A stretch of DNA of 64,000 bases from Microtetraspora malaysiensis (GTDB lineage Bacteria; Actinomycetota; Actinomycetes; Streptosporangiales; Streptosporangiaceae), in NCBI RefSeq assembly GCF_001528665.1, contig NZ_BBYJ01000004.1, positions 498,472-562,471 of the forward strand, given 5' to 3'. Below are positions 13,599 to 21,162 of the stretch, piece by piece. The notes beneath the pieces were generated by a model that saw only the letters and a program-made list of their open reading frames with translations, searched no databases and was not told where the DNA came from. Positions within the stretch are counted from its first letter, which is position 1. Every line of letters starts with the position of its first letter. The position numbers were made by a program, and so were the translations under genes.

Positions 13599-14753
13599 TC
13601 AGGTGAGTCCGGCGCGGCGGGCGCGCTCGACGACGTTGCCGATCACCTCGGCGAGGCGGTCCACGTCCGCCTTCGTGGAGGTGTGACCGAGCGAGAAGCG
13701 CAGCGAGCCGCGGGCGCGCGCGCTGTCCTGCCCCATGGCGATCAGGACGTGGGACGGCTGAGCCACCCCCGCCGAGCAGGCGGAGCCGGTCGAGCACTCC
13801 ACCCCCTTGGCGTCCAGGAGCATGAGCAGGGCGTCGCCCTCGCACCCCGGGAACGAGAAGTGCGCGTTGCCGGGGAGCCGGTTCACCGGATCGCCGTTGA
13901 GGATGACGTCCGGCACGGCTTGCCGTACCCGCTCGATCAGGTCGTCGCGGAGGGCGGTGAGCCGCTCGGCGGTGACCTCGCGGTGCTTGACCGCGGTCTC
14001 GACGGCCGCCGCGAAGCCCGCGATGGCGGGCGCGTCGAGCGTCCCTGAGCGTACGTCGCGCTCCTGGCCGCCGCCGTGCAGCACGGGCTCGGGGTCGATG
14101 CCCCGGGCCAGCAGCAGCGCCCCGACGCCCATGGGACCGCCCACCTTGTGCCCGGAGATCGTCATGGCGTCCACCCCCGACTCGGCGAACGAGACGGGCA
14201 GCTGGCCGAGTGCCTGCACCGCGTCAGTGTGGAACGGGATGCCGTGGTCGTGCGCGATGGCGGCGAGGACCTGGATCGGCTGGATCGTCCCGACCTCGTT
14301 GTTGGCCCACATCACGCTGACGAGGGCCACGTCGCCAGGGTCGCGGGCGATGGCCGCGCGCAGTGTCTCGGGGTGGACCAGGCCGCGCTCGTCGACCTCC
14401 AGCAGTTCGACCACGGCGCCGTGCCGGTCGCCCAGCCAGTGGGCGGGGTCGAGTGCGGCGTGGTGCTCGATCGCGCTGATCAGGACGCGCCGGCGTTTCC
14501 GCGCCCAGAACAGCCCCTTGATCGCCAGATTGTCCGCCTCGGTGCCTCCCGAAGTGAAGACGACCTCGCTGGGCCGGGCGCCCACCGCGCTCGCGATGGT
14601 CTCCCGCGACTCCTCCACCACCCGGCGGGTGCGGCGACCGGACGCGTGCAACGACGAGGCGTTACCGACCTGACCGAGCTGCGCGGTCATGGCCTCCACT
14701 GCCTCGGGCAGCATCGGCGTGGTGGCGGCATGGTCAAGATAGGCGGTTCCCAC
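13599..14753 (-). CDS. iscS: Cysteine desulfurase (IscS/NifS family)
   Basis: A PLP enzyme that removes sulfur from cysteine for tRNA thiolation and Fe-S assembly. The 384 residues contain [11 protein letters not shown] at the N-terminus, His in [11 protein letters not shown], the PLP lysine in [11 protein letters not shown] (about 203) and the persulfide Cys in [11 protein letters not shown] (about 326). I place the start at GTG 14753 ([11 protein letters not shown]), which has a GGGAGGGG ribosome-binding site; an in-frame TTG at 14780 is possible but would add nine unconserved residues. It matches Rv3025c by position. It diverges from the TetR gene across 103 bp. Confidence 0.96.
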   Translation of the reverse strand: MGTAYLDHAATTPMLPEAVEAMTAQLGQVGNASSLHASGRRTRRVVEESRETIASAVGARPSEVVFTSGGTEADNLAIKGLFWARKRRRVLISAIEHHAALDPAHWLGDRHGAVVELLEVDERGLVHPETLRAAIARDPGDVALVSVMWANNEVGTIQPIQVLAAIAHDHGIPFHTDAVQALGQLPVSFAESGVDAMTISGHKVGGPMGVGALLLARGIDPEPVLHGGGQERDVRSGTLDAPAIAGFAAAVETAVKHREVTAERLTALRDDLIERVRQAVPDVILNGDPVNRLPGNAHFSFPGCEGDALLMLLDAKGVECSTGSACSAGVAQPSHVLIAMGQDSARARGSLRFSLGHTSTKADVDRLAEVIGNVVERARRAGLT

Positions 14754-14830
14754 GACCCCTCCCGATCTGTCCTCAGCCAACTAAGCCTAACCGTGCCCCC
14801 GGAAAGGCCACCCCCCGGATTGCCAACTGA

Positions 14831-14844
14831 ACCGTCCAGACGGT
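14831..14844. promoter_or_regulatory. Probable TetR operator
   Basis: An inverted repeat ACCGTC-CA-GACGGT lies 12 bp before the TetR start codon. The symmetry extends further: CTG and CAG flank it one base beyond each end, making a nearly perfect 22-bp site from 14827 to 14848. Size and place are typical of autoregulation by the adjacent TetR protein. Binding is inferred. Confidence 0.7.
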
Positions 14845-14856
14845 ACAGTAACCAGA

Positions 14857-15348
14857 GTGAGAAGAGACGACTTGTTGGATGCGGCGGAGAGCCTGCTCTG
14901 CGACCAGGGGGCCCAGGGCCTCACCCTGGCCGCGGTGGCTGAGCGCGCCGGCGTCAGCAAAGGCGGCCTTCTCTATCACTTCGGCACCAAAGAAGCCCTG
15001 ATCAAGGGCCTGATCGAGCGGCTGATCGCCGAGTTCGACGCGCTCATCGAGGCACAGGGCGAGAGCGACTACACCACGGCTTATCTCAAAGCGACCTTCC
15101 AGGCCGTCGAGAGTGGCCGGCTCCGACGATGGGCCGTGGTGACCGGCGCGGCGGGCGACCCCACGCTCCTCGTGCCGCTACGCGAGGCGATGGCCCGCTG
15201 GCATAGCCAGGACCTGGACCGTGAGCCCGACCCGGGGATGTCCCGGATCGTACGGCTCGCCTGTGAGGGCATCTGGGACGTCGCCACTCACGTGCCGGAT
15301 CTGCTCGAGTACACCGAGCTGCGCCGCCGCCTGCTCGACCTTCTCTAA
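14857..15348 (+). CDS. TetR-family transcriptional regulator
   Basis: A 163-residue repressor. The N-terminal helix-turn-helix is clear: DDLLDAAESLLCDQGAQGLT, then AAVAERAGVSKGGLLYHFGTKEAL (about residues 4-45). The short C-terminal ligand-binding domain ends YTELRRRLLDLL. It starts at GTG 14857 just after a palindromic operator. The MFS exporter gene downstream is the likely target, a common arrangement for drug or metabolite efflux. The ligand is unknown. Confidence 0.92.
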   Translation: MRRDDLLDAAESLLCDQGAQGLTLAAVAERAGVSKGGLLYHFGTKEALIKGLIERLIAEFDALIEAQGESDYTTAYLKATFQAVESGRLRRWAVVTGAAGDPTLLVPLREAMARWHSQDLDREPDPGMSRIVRLACEGIWDVATHVPDLLEYTELRRRLLDLL

Positions 15349-15436
15349 CCCCCTCCAGCCGTCCACCGGCGAACCGCGCCCGCCTCGATCCCCGATCGAG
15401 GCCGGACGACGTTCGCCCGCATTCCACCGCGCGCTC

Positions 15437-15487
15437 GAACGCACGTGAACGCGTTCGAACCTGAACGTGATTGAACGTTCTTGGACG
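15437..15487 (+). repeat. Helically phased GAAC(G) repeats upstream of the MFS gene
   Basis: GAAC or GGAC occurs at 15437, 15447, 15457, 15463, 15473 and 15483. The first three are exactly 10 bp apart and the last three are exactly 10 bp apart, with a 6-bp step between the sets. Most copies continue as GAACG. The array lies in the 287-bp gap between the TetR and MFS genes, about 150-200 bp before the MFS start. The remainder of the gap is GC-rich and non-coding. The pattern resembles a multi-site protein-binding region, and no known regulator is implied. Confidence 0.6.
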
Positions 15488-15635
15488 CGCGTCAAGGCGG
15501 ACCCCGAACGATCTCGGGCCGCCTGACCCATCCGGCCCATGGCCGCACTCCCCACCCCTTCCATCCCCTGGAACCCGGAACTCGCGATGCTCTCCTCCCC
15601 TGGAGACCTCCGCGCAACTGAGATAGGAGCCTGTA

Positions 15636-16826
15636 ATGACCCGCGCTTTGAGGACGGCCCGCTGGGGGGCGATCCTCACCTTCGTGCTCGGCGGCTTGCT
15701 TTGCGGGACGTTTACCGTGCGTATCCCCGCATTGACCGACAAACTCGGCATCCCCGAGTCGTCGGTCGGCCTCGCGCTCCTCGCGTGGGGTCTCGGCGCG
15801 CTGCTGGCCATGCAGTCAATGCGCGGGATCATGGCCAGAGCGGGCAGCGGAGGCGTACTGCGCGTCGCCGCTCCCCTGTGCGCGGCGACGCTGCTGCTGG
15901 TCGGGCTCGCGCCGTCCTTCCCCCTGCTCGTCGGGGCCGCCTTCATGTTCGGCATGGCCTTCGGCGCGGTCGACATCGCCATGAACGCCCAGGGGTCGAC
16001 CGTCGAACGCGCGTACGGCAGGCCGCTGATGAGCGGCATGCACGCGGGCTGGTGCGTGGGGGCGATCTCGGCCGGTCTGGTCGGCACCGCCGCCATCGCG
16101 GCGGGCCTGTCCCTGACCGCGCACCTGGCGATCGTCGCCGCGCTGGCGCTGCCCGTGTCCGTGGCGCTGAGCCGTACGTACCTGGCCGACCGGGTCACCG
16201 CCGAGGAGGCGCAGGGGCCGCGCCGCCGGATGCCGAGGATCGTCTACCTGCTCGGCGCGATCACCTTCGGCGCGTTCATGGTCGAGGGCGTGGTCGCGGA
16301 CTGGAACGGCCTGTTCCTGCGGGACACCCTCATGGCGCCCGAGTCCCTGGCCGCGCTCGGCTACCCGATCTTCGAGGCGGGCATGCTGCTCGGCCGCCTG
16401 TCCGGTGACCGGCTCAGGATGCGGTTCGGCGCGGCGGGCTTGATGGGCTTCTCCGGGCTGGCCACTGCGGCGACCTTCACCGTGGTCGTCATCGCTCCGT
16501 CGGCGGTCGTCGCCCTGTCCGCGATGCTCTTCGTCGGCATCGCCGTGGCGACGATCTCCCCGATGGCCATGTCGCTGGCGGGGACCGTCACCGACACCCC
16601 CGGCCCGGCGATCGCGCAGGCCGGGGCCATGGGATACGCCGGACTGCTGCTCGGCCCCGTGGTGATCGGCTTCCTGTCCGGCGCGACGTCCCTGCGCGTG
16701 GCGATGGTGACCGCGGTCGTCCTCGGCATCCTGATCGCCGTCGCGACCCGTTTCCTCTCCAGGGCCCGTACGGCTCCCGCCGAGCTCCGCGTGGAGACCG
16801 AGGAGAGGCTGCCGGTCGCGGCCTGA
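15636..16826 (+). CDS. MFS transporter
   Basis: A 396-residue major facilitator protein with about 12 hydrophobic segments. Landmarks are the short cytoplasmic start, FRVRIPAL-like TFTVRIPALTDKLGI after the first helix, MQSMRGIMARAGSG in the loop after helix 2, and MNAQGSTVERAYGRPLMSG after helix 4; the last is typical of the YbjJ-like (COG0738-related) branch. It starts at ATG 15636 with AGGAG six bases upstream. It follows the TetR gene and is probably controlled by it. Substrate unknown; export of a small molecule is the usual role. Confidence 0.9.
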   Translation: MTRALRTARWGAILTFVLGGLLCGTFTVRIPALTDKLGIPESSVGLALLAWGLGALLAMQSMRGIMARAGSGGVLRVAAPLCAATLLLVGLAPSFPLLVGAAFMFGMAFGAVDIAMNAQGSTVERAYGRPLMSGMHAGWCVGAISAGLVGTAAIAAGLSLTAHLAIVAALALPVSVALSRTYLADRVTAEEAQGPRRRMPRIVYLLGAITFGAFMVEGVVADWNGLFLRDTLMAPESLAALGYPIFEAGMLLGRLSGDRLRMRFGAAGLMGFSGLATAATFTVVVIAPSAVVALSAMLFVGIAVATISPMAMSLAGTVTDTPGPAIAQAGAMGYAGLLLGPVVIGFLSGATSLRVAMVTAVVLGILIAVATRFLSRARTAPAELRVETEERLPVAA

Positions 16827-16900
16827 TGTGACATTTGTCCCGGGGAGATGACTGCATCTCCCCCTGCCGGATCCGCGGGGACTTTGACACGCTTTCGGGC

Positions 16901-17578
16901 GTGAAGAAGTTCCCCGCCGCCACGGCGGCCGCGTTCGCCGTCACCGCAGTCCCGAGCCTGCTGCAGTTCGCTCTCCCTTCGCTGGAGACCGCGCTGCGGC
17001 GCGATCCCGCCCGCATCGCGGACGGCGAGTGGTGGCGGCTCGGGACCTCGCTCCTGGTCCAGGGCGGCGGCCCGGTCGGCGCCGCCTTCAACCTCGTCTC
17101 GCTCCTGGTGCTCGGCGTCATCGCCGAACGCGCCCTCGGGCCCGTCCGCTGGATCGCCTGCTATCTGGCGGGCGCGGCCGCGGGACAGGCCGCGGGCACG
17201 TGGCTCGGCCTGGTGGACGCGGGCAACTCCATCGGGGTGTGCGGCCTGGCCGGTGGGCTGGCCGTGGCCGTCGCGCTCGGGCGGGCGGACCGGTTCGCCG
17301 GATCCGTGGCGGCCTTCTACGCCCTGCTCCTGGTCGGCGGGATCTTCACCGGCTCCGTCACCGTGATCGTCGCCACGGCGGTCATCGGCGCGGCGGGAAC
17401 GCAACTGATCGCCCATCGGAACCGGCTGCCGCTCCCGGTGTTTCCCGCGATCGTCGTGGCGACGGGGCTCGTGCTCGCCGTACTGGCGAACCTGCACGGC
17501 CCGGCCCTCCTCGGCGGCGCGGCCATGGCGGGCGTCGTCGCGGGCGTCCTGGGAGCCGCCCCGCGCTCCGCCCGCTGA
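16901..17578 (+). CDS. Rhomboid-like membrane protein, probably catalytically inactive
   Basis: A membrane protein of about 225 residues with six or seven hydrophobic segments. [15 protein letters not shown] matches the EWWRL(V/F)T motif of rhomboid proteases. At the position of the catalytic GxSG the sequence reads GVCGLAGG (Cys for Ser), and the usual AHLGG is ALLGG (Leu for His), so it should not be a classical serine protease. I prefer GTG 16901 (VKKFPAAT), which starts just before the first helix; an in-frame TTG at 16835 would add 22 polar residues. It follows the MFS gene by 74 bp and may be co-transcribed. Confidence 0.72.
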   Translation: MKKFPAATAAAFAVTAVPSLLQFALPSLETALRRDPARIADGEWWRLGTSLLVQGGGPVGAAFNLVSLLVLGVIAERALGPVRWIACYLAGAAAGQAAGTWLGLVDAGNSIGVCGLAGGLAVAVALGRADRFAGSVAAFYALLLVGGIFTGSVTVIVATAVIGAAGTQLIAHRNRLPLPVFPAIVVATGLVLAVLANLHGPALLGGAAMAGVVAGVLGAAPRSAR

Positions 17579-17655
17579 GGTCCCGCGCGCTCGACACCCT
17601 GCCGGGATCCCGGCGTGCGGCAGTGGAACACGGAACGAACGGGGCCATTACGGCG

Positions 17656-17686
17656 ACGGCGCCGCACGCGATGCGTGCGGCGCCGT
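17656..17686. terminator. Bidirectional hairpin between the rhomboid-like gene and etfA
   Basis: A perfect 13-bp stem, ACGGCGCCGCACG pairing with CGTGCGGCGCCGT, with a 5-nt loop (CGATG). It lies between converging genes, 77 bp after one stop and 28 bp after the other. This is one of the strongest hairpins in the window. Confidence 0.85.
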
Positions 17687-17714
17687 TCCGTCGAGCCCGT
17701 AGATCTCGTGGAGC

Positions 17715-18668
17715 TTACTTGCGCTTCTCAATCTCTTCGGTGAGCTGCGGCACGACCTGGAAGAGGTCGCCCACCACGCCGAAGTCGGCGATCTCGAAGA
17801 TCGGGGCCTCGGGGTCCTTGTTGACCACGATGATCGTCTTCGAGGTCTGCATGCCGGCCCGGTGCTGGATGGCGCCGGAGATGCCGGCCGCGATGTAGAG
17901 CTGCGGCGACACCGTCTTGCCGGTCTGACCGACCTGGAACTGGTGCGGGTACCACTTGGCGTCCGTGGCGGCACGCGAGGCGCCGACCGCCGCGCCGAGG
18001 GAGTCGGCCAGCTTCTCGATGATGGCGAAGTTCTCGGCGGAGCCGACGCCACGGCCACCGGAGACCACGATCGCGGCCTCGGTGAGCTCCGGACGCGCGC
18101 CCTTCTCCTCCTTCACCCGCTCCACGATCTTCGCGGCACGGGCGGCCTCGGACGGGGCGACCTCGACCTTCTCCTCGGCGCCCGCGCCGGCGGCGGCGAC
18201 GGGAGCGGTGGAGTTGGGACGCACCGCCACGATCGGGGTGCCCTTGGTCACGCGGCTGCGGACGTTGACGCCGCCACCGAAGATCGACTGGTCGGCGACG
18301 AAGCCCTCACCGAGGCCGACGGCGTCGGTGATCACACCGGAGTCCGTCTTGACGGCGAGCCGGCCGGCGACCTCCTTGCCCTCGATGGTGGAGGCCACGA
18401 GGACGGCGGCGGGCGACTTGTCCGCCACCAGCCGGGCCAGCAGCTCGGCCTTGGGGGCAACCACGTAGTTCACGACCTCGTCGCTGTCGGCGACGTAGAT
18501 CTTGTCCGCGCCGTACTCGGCCAGCTTGGCCTTGGCGGCGTCACCGCAGCCGGGGCCGGCCCACACCGCCGACGGCTCGCCCAGCGTGCGGGCCAGGGTC
18601 AGCAACTCGAGGGTGACCTTCTTGATCTCTCCGTCGACGTGCTCGACGAGAACCAGGATCTCACTCAT
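17715..18668 (-). CDS. etfA: Electron transfer flavoprotein alpha subunit
   Basis: EtfA binds FAD and, with EtfB, carries electrons from acyl-CoA dehydrogenases to the respiratory chain. The 317-residue protein has an N-terminal domain starting [15 protein letters not shown] and the FAD-binding C-terminal half with [57 protein letters not shown] and [14 protein letters not shown]. It lies 11 bp after etfB. It can serve the acyl-CoA dehydrogenases near 59-61 kb. The order etfB-etfA matches Rv3029c-Rv3028c. Confidence 0.97.
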   Translation of the reverse strand: MSEILVLVEHVDGEIKKVTLELLTLARTLGEPSAVWAGPGCGDAAKAKLAEYGADKIYVADSDEVVNYVVAPKAELLARLVADKSPAAVLVASTIEGKEVAGRLAVKTDSGVITDAVGLGEGFVADQSIFGGGVNVRSRVTKGTPIVAVRPNSTAPVAAAGAGAEEKVEVAPSEAARAAKIVERVKEEKGARPELTEAAIVVSGGRGVGSAENFAIIEKLADSLGAAVGASRAATDAKWYPHQFQVGQTGKTVSPQLYIAAGISGAIQHRAGMQTSKTIIVVNKDPEAPIFEIADFGVVGDLFQVVPQLTEEIEKRK

Positions 18669-18679
18669 CTCGGGGCCCC

Positions 18680-19459
18680 TCAGATGAACTTCTTCGACGC
18701 GAGGAAGTCGGCGGCCTTGACCCCGCCGTCGCCCTCATCCTTGACAATCGTGCCCGCGGCGCGCGGCGGGGCGGCGGCGAACTCGGCCACCTCGCTGTAG
18801 GCGGCGGCCAGGCCGACGGCGGAGGCGTCGACGGAGGCATCAGCGATGCCGAGCGCCTCGACCGGCTTCTTCTTGGCGGCCATGATGCCCTTGAAGGACG
18901 GGTATCGCGGCTCGTTGATCTTCTCCACGACCGAGACGACGGCGGGGAGCGTGGCCTCGACCTTGTCGTAGCCGTAGTCGGTGATCCGCTCGATGGCGAT
19001 GGCGGAGCCGTTGACCTCGACCTTGCGCGCCAGCGTGAGCTGCGGGGCGCCCAGCCGCTCGGCGAGCATCGCCGCCAGCACGCCGGTGCGGGCGTCGGTG
19101 GACTCAGAGCCGAGGATGACCAGGTCGAACCCGATCTTCTTCAGGGCCTGGGCCATGGCGTACGAGGTGGACAGGGCGTCCGAGCCGTGCAGCGCGTCGT
19201 CGCTCAGGTGGACGGCCTTGTCGGCCCCCATCGCGAGCGCCTTGCGGATGGTCTCGGTGGCCTTGGCGGGACCCATGGTGAGAACGGTCACCTCACCACC
19301 GTGAGCCTCCTTGAGCCGCAGCGCCTCCTCGACCGCGTACTCGTCGAGCTCGTTCACGACGCCGTCGACGGCGTCCCGGTCGAGCGTCTTGTCATCGGGC
19401 CTCAACTTACGCTCGGTCGCAGTGTCGGGGACCTGCTTCACGCAGACGACGATGTTCAT
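18680..19459 (-). CDS. etfB: Electron transfer flavoprotein beta subunit
   Basis: EtfB (259 residues) pairs with EtfA and binds AMP. The N-terminus MNIVVCVKQVPDTATERKL and the motif DEYAVEEALRLKE are diagnostic; the signature ITDYGYDKVEATLPAVVSVV is present near residues 165-185. It starts at ATG 19459 and is the promoter-proximal gene of the etfBA pair. The 297-bp gap upstream contains a GGCGCCCCGAG repeat near its far end. Confidence 0.96.
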   Translation of the reverse strand: MNIVVCVKQVPDTATERKLRPDDKTLDRDAVDGVVNELDEYAVEEALRLKEAHGGEVTVLTMGPAKATETIRKALAMGADKAVHLSDDALHGSDALSTSYAMAQALKKIGFDLVILGSESTDARTGVLAAMLAERLGAPQLTLARKVEVNGSAIAIERITDYGYDKVEATLPAVVSVVEKINEPRYPSFKGIMAAKKKPVEALGIADASVDASAVGLAAAYSEVAEFAAAPPRAAGTIVKDEGDGGVKAADFLASKKFI

Positions 19460-19720
19460 GGCCGGTGGCCGACCTCCCGTTTCCGTACGGCTCTACGCTG
19501 GCCGCGCATGGGGTATGCGCGTCCCCGCTCAGACTGCCAGGTACCCGTGAGCTGGATTACATCGGGTGCTTCGGGCGCGAGCGGGGCGCCCGATGCTCCC
19601 ACATGTTACCCGCGGGTAGTTTCGCTGCAAACCTCCAGGATGTACGGCTCCGCCCGGTGTGCTCTTCATCACCAGACGACCCGCTCTCTCACCCTACCGA
19701 ACTTTGTTCCACGACCCTTA

Positions 19721-19753
19721 GGCGCCCCGAGCCCGCGCGAGCGCAGCGAGCGC
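19721..19753. repeat. Third copy of the GGCGCCCCGAG intergenic repeat
   Basis: A 33-bp element beginning GGCGCCCCGAGCCCGCGCG and ending GCAGCGAGCGC. It differs by one base from the core at 12212-12244 and, inversely, from 13349-13383. It lies directly after the stop of the first kinase gene, in the gap between that gene and etfB. The rest of the gap (19460-19720) shows no coding signal on either strand. Confidence 0.75.
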
Positions 19754-19756
19754 AAA

Positions 19757-21091
19757 TCAACTCGCGAGCGCGATGATCGTGAGCAGGAATAGGACGCCGC
19801 CCACCGCGAGCAGCAGGGTGAGCGGGCTGAAGACGCTGCTCAGCACCGCCCACAGCGCGACCACGCCCGCCCCGCCGGCGAGATCGACGAGCACTCGCGT
19901 CCGCGACTTCGCCAGCAGCCCGAACCCGGCGTCGATCAGCACGCCCAGGCCGTACAGCACGAGGATCAGGAGGGAGACCTCGGGGAAGTACTGGCTCGCC
20001 GAGGCGGCGATCAGCCCGGCGAAGACGCCGGTGCCGATCACCCAGCGTCTGCGGATCCGCTCCCGGTGGCGGGCGCGTGCCTCCTCCACCGATCTGAGCC
20101 GGTTGTTCACCCGCCGCGGCTTCCACTCCCGGGTCGTCTCGCCGGAGATCGCGGTCGGCACGGCGTCCCTGTCCCTGACGTGGTCGGCGTGATGCCTGCG
20201 CGACGGCCTCCCGTCGTACCTGTCCGGCCCCCTGTCGTGGGGTATGGGGGCGGCCAGCAGCGGCGCCGGGGTGGGCGGCGCGGCGTCCGCGACCGAGGGG
20301 GCGATCGAGTCGAGCCGCGCCACCAGTTCGGCGGCGACCGGCCGGGATCCCGGGTCTTCCTGAAGGCCCTCCCGCAGCAGGGGGGCGAGCCAGTCCGGCA
20401 CGCCCGACAGGTCCGGCTCGTGGTGCACCACGCGGTACGCGACGGCCGCCGGCGGTCCGCTCCCGTACGGCTGCCGCCCCGAGGCGGCGAAGGCGAGCGT
20501 CGCGGCCCAGGCGAACACGTCGGCCTCCGGCCCCGCCTCCGCGCCTTCCAGCACCTCGGGGGACAGGTAGCCGGGGGTGCCGACCACGGCACCGGACGCG
20601 GTCACCGAGGCCGCGTCCTGGGCGCAGGCGATGCCGAAGTCGATCACGAAGGGTTCGTGGTCGGCGAGGATCACGTTGGCCGGCTTGAGGTCGCGGTGGA
20701 CCACGCCGGCCCGGTGGATCGACTCCAGCGCCTCGGCGAGGCCGCGCGCGAGCCGCAGCAGGTCCTCACCCTGGATCGGGCCGTGTGAGGCGAGCACCGA
20801 GCTCAGCGGGCGGCCCTGGACGTACCGCGTCACAATGTACGGATATTGCCCGCTCAGGGAGGCGTCGAGAACCTCGGCGATGTGCGGCCCGCGCACCCGG
20901 CGCATGGTCTCGACCTCGCGGGCCAGCCGGGTGAGGGCGAGCGAGTCGGCCGCGACGTGCGGGTGGAGGACCTTGACGGCGACGGTCCTTCCCTCGGTGT
21001 CGAGCGCCAGGTGAACCTCGCCGAAGCCGCCCGCCCCGAGTTGGGATAGCAGGCGATACGGCCCGAGCTGTCCACCGTTCGGCGACCCCAT
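19757..21091 (-). CDS. Ser/Thr protein kinase with C-terminal membrane segments
   Basis: A 444-residue Hanks-type kinase, the last of three in a row. The kinase domain occupies about residues 8-265: LGAGGFGEVHLALD (glycine loop), VAVKVLH (Lys), HRDLKPANVIL (catalytic loop), VIDFGIA and GTPGYLSPEVLEG. A Pro/Ala linker and an Arg-rich stretch lead to about four hydrophobic segments (about 350-444). There is no extracellular sensor domain. I chose ATG 21091 (MGSPNGGQLGPYRL) with GGGAG upstream rather than the longer open frame. The substrate is unknown. Confidence 0.9.
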   Translation of the reverse strand: MGSPNGGQLGPYRLLSQLGAGGFGEVHLALDTEGRTVAVKVLHPHVAADSLALTRLAREVETMRRVRGPHIAEVLDASLSGQYPYIVTRYVQGRPLSSVLASHGPIQGEDLLRLARGLAEALESIHRAGVVHRDLKPANVILADHEPFVIDFGIACAQDAASVTASGAVVGTPGYLSPEVLEGAEAGPEADVFAWAATLAFAASGRQPYGSGPPAAVAYRVVHHEPDLSGVPDWLAPLLREGLQEDPGSRPVAAELVARLDSIAPSVADAAPPTPAPLLAAPIPHDRGPDRYDGRPSRRHHADHVRDRDAVPTAISGETTREWKPRRVNNRLRSVEEARARHRERIRRRWVIGTGVFAGLIAASASQYFPEVSLLILVLYGLGVLIDAGFGLLAKSRTRVLVDLAGGAGVVALWAVLSSVFSPLTLLLAVGGVLFLLTIIALAS

Positions 21092-21162
21092 CCCGCTCCC
21101 TTCGCCCCCCCATTCCATGGTGCCCGGCCGGTCCCAAAGGACTCTCTAAGGACTGGTTAGGT

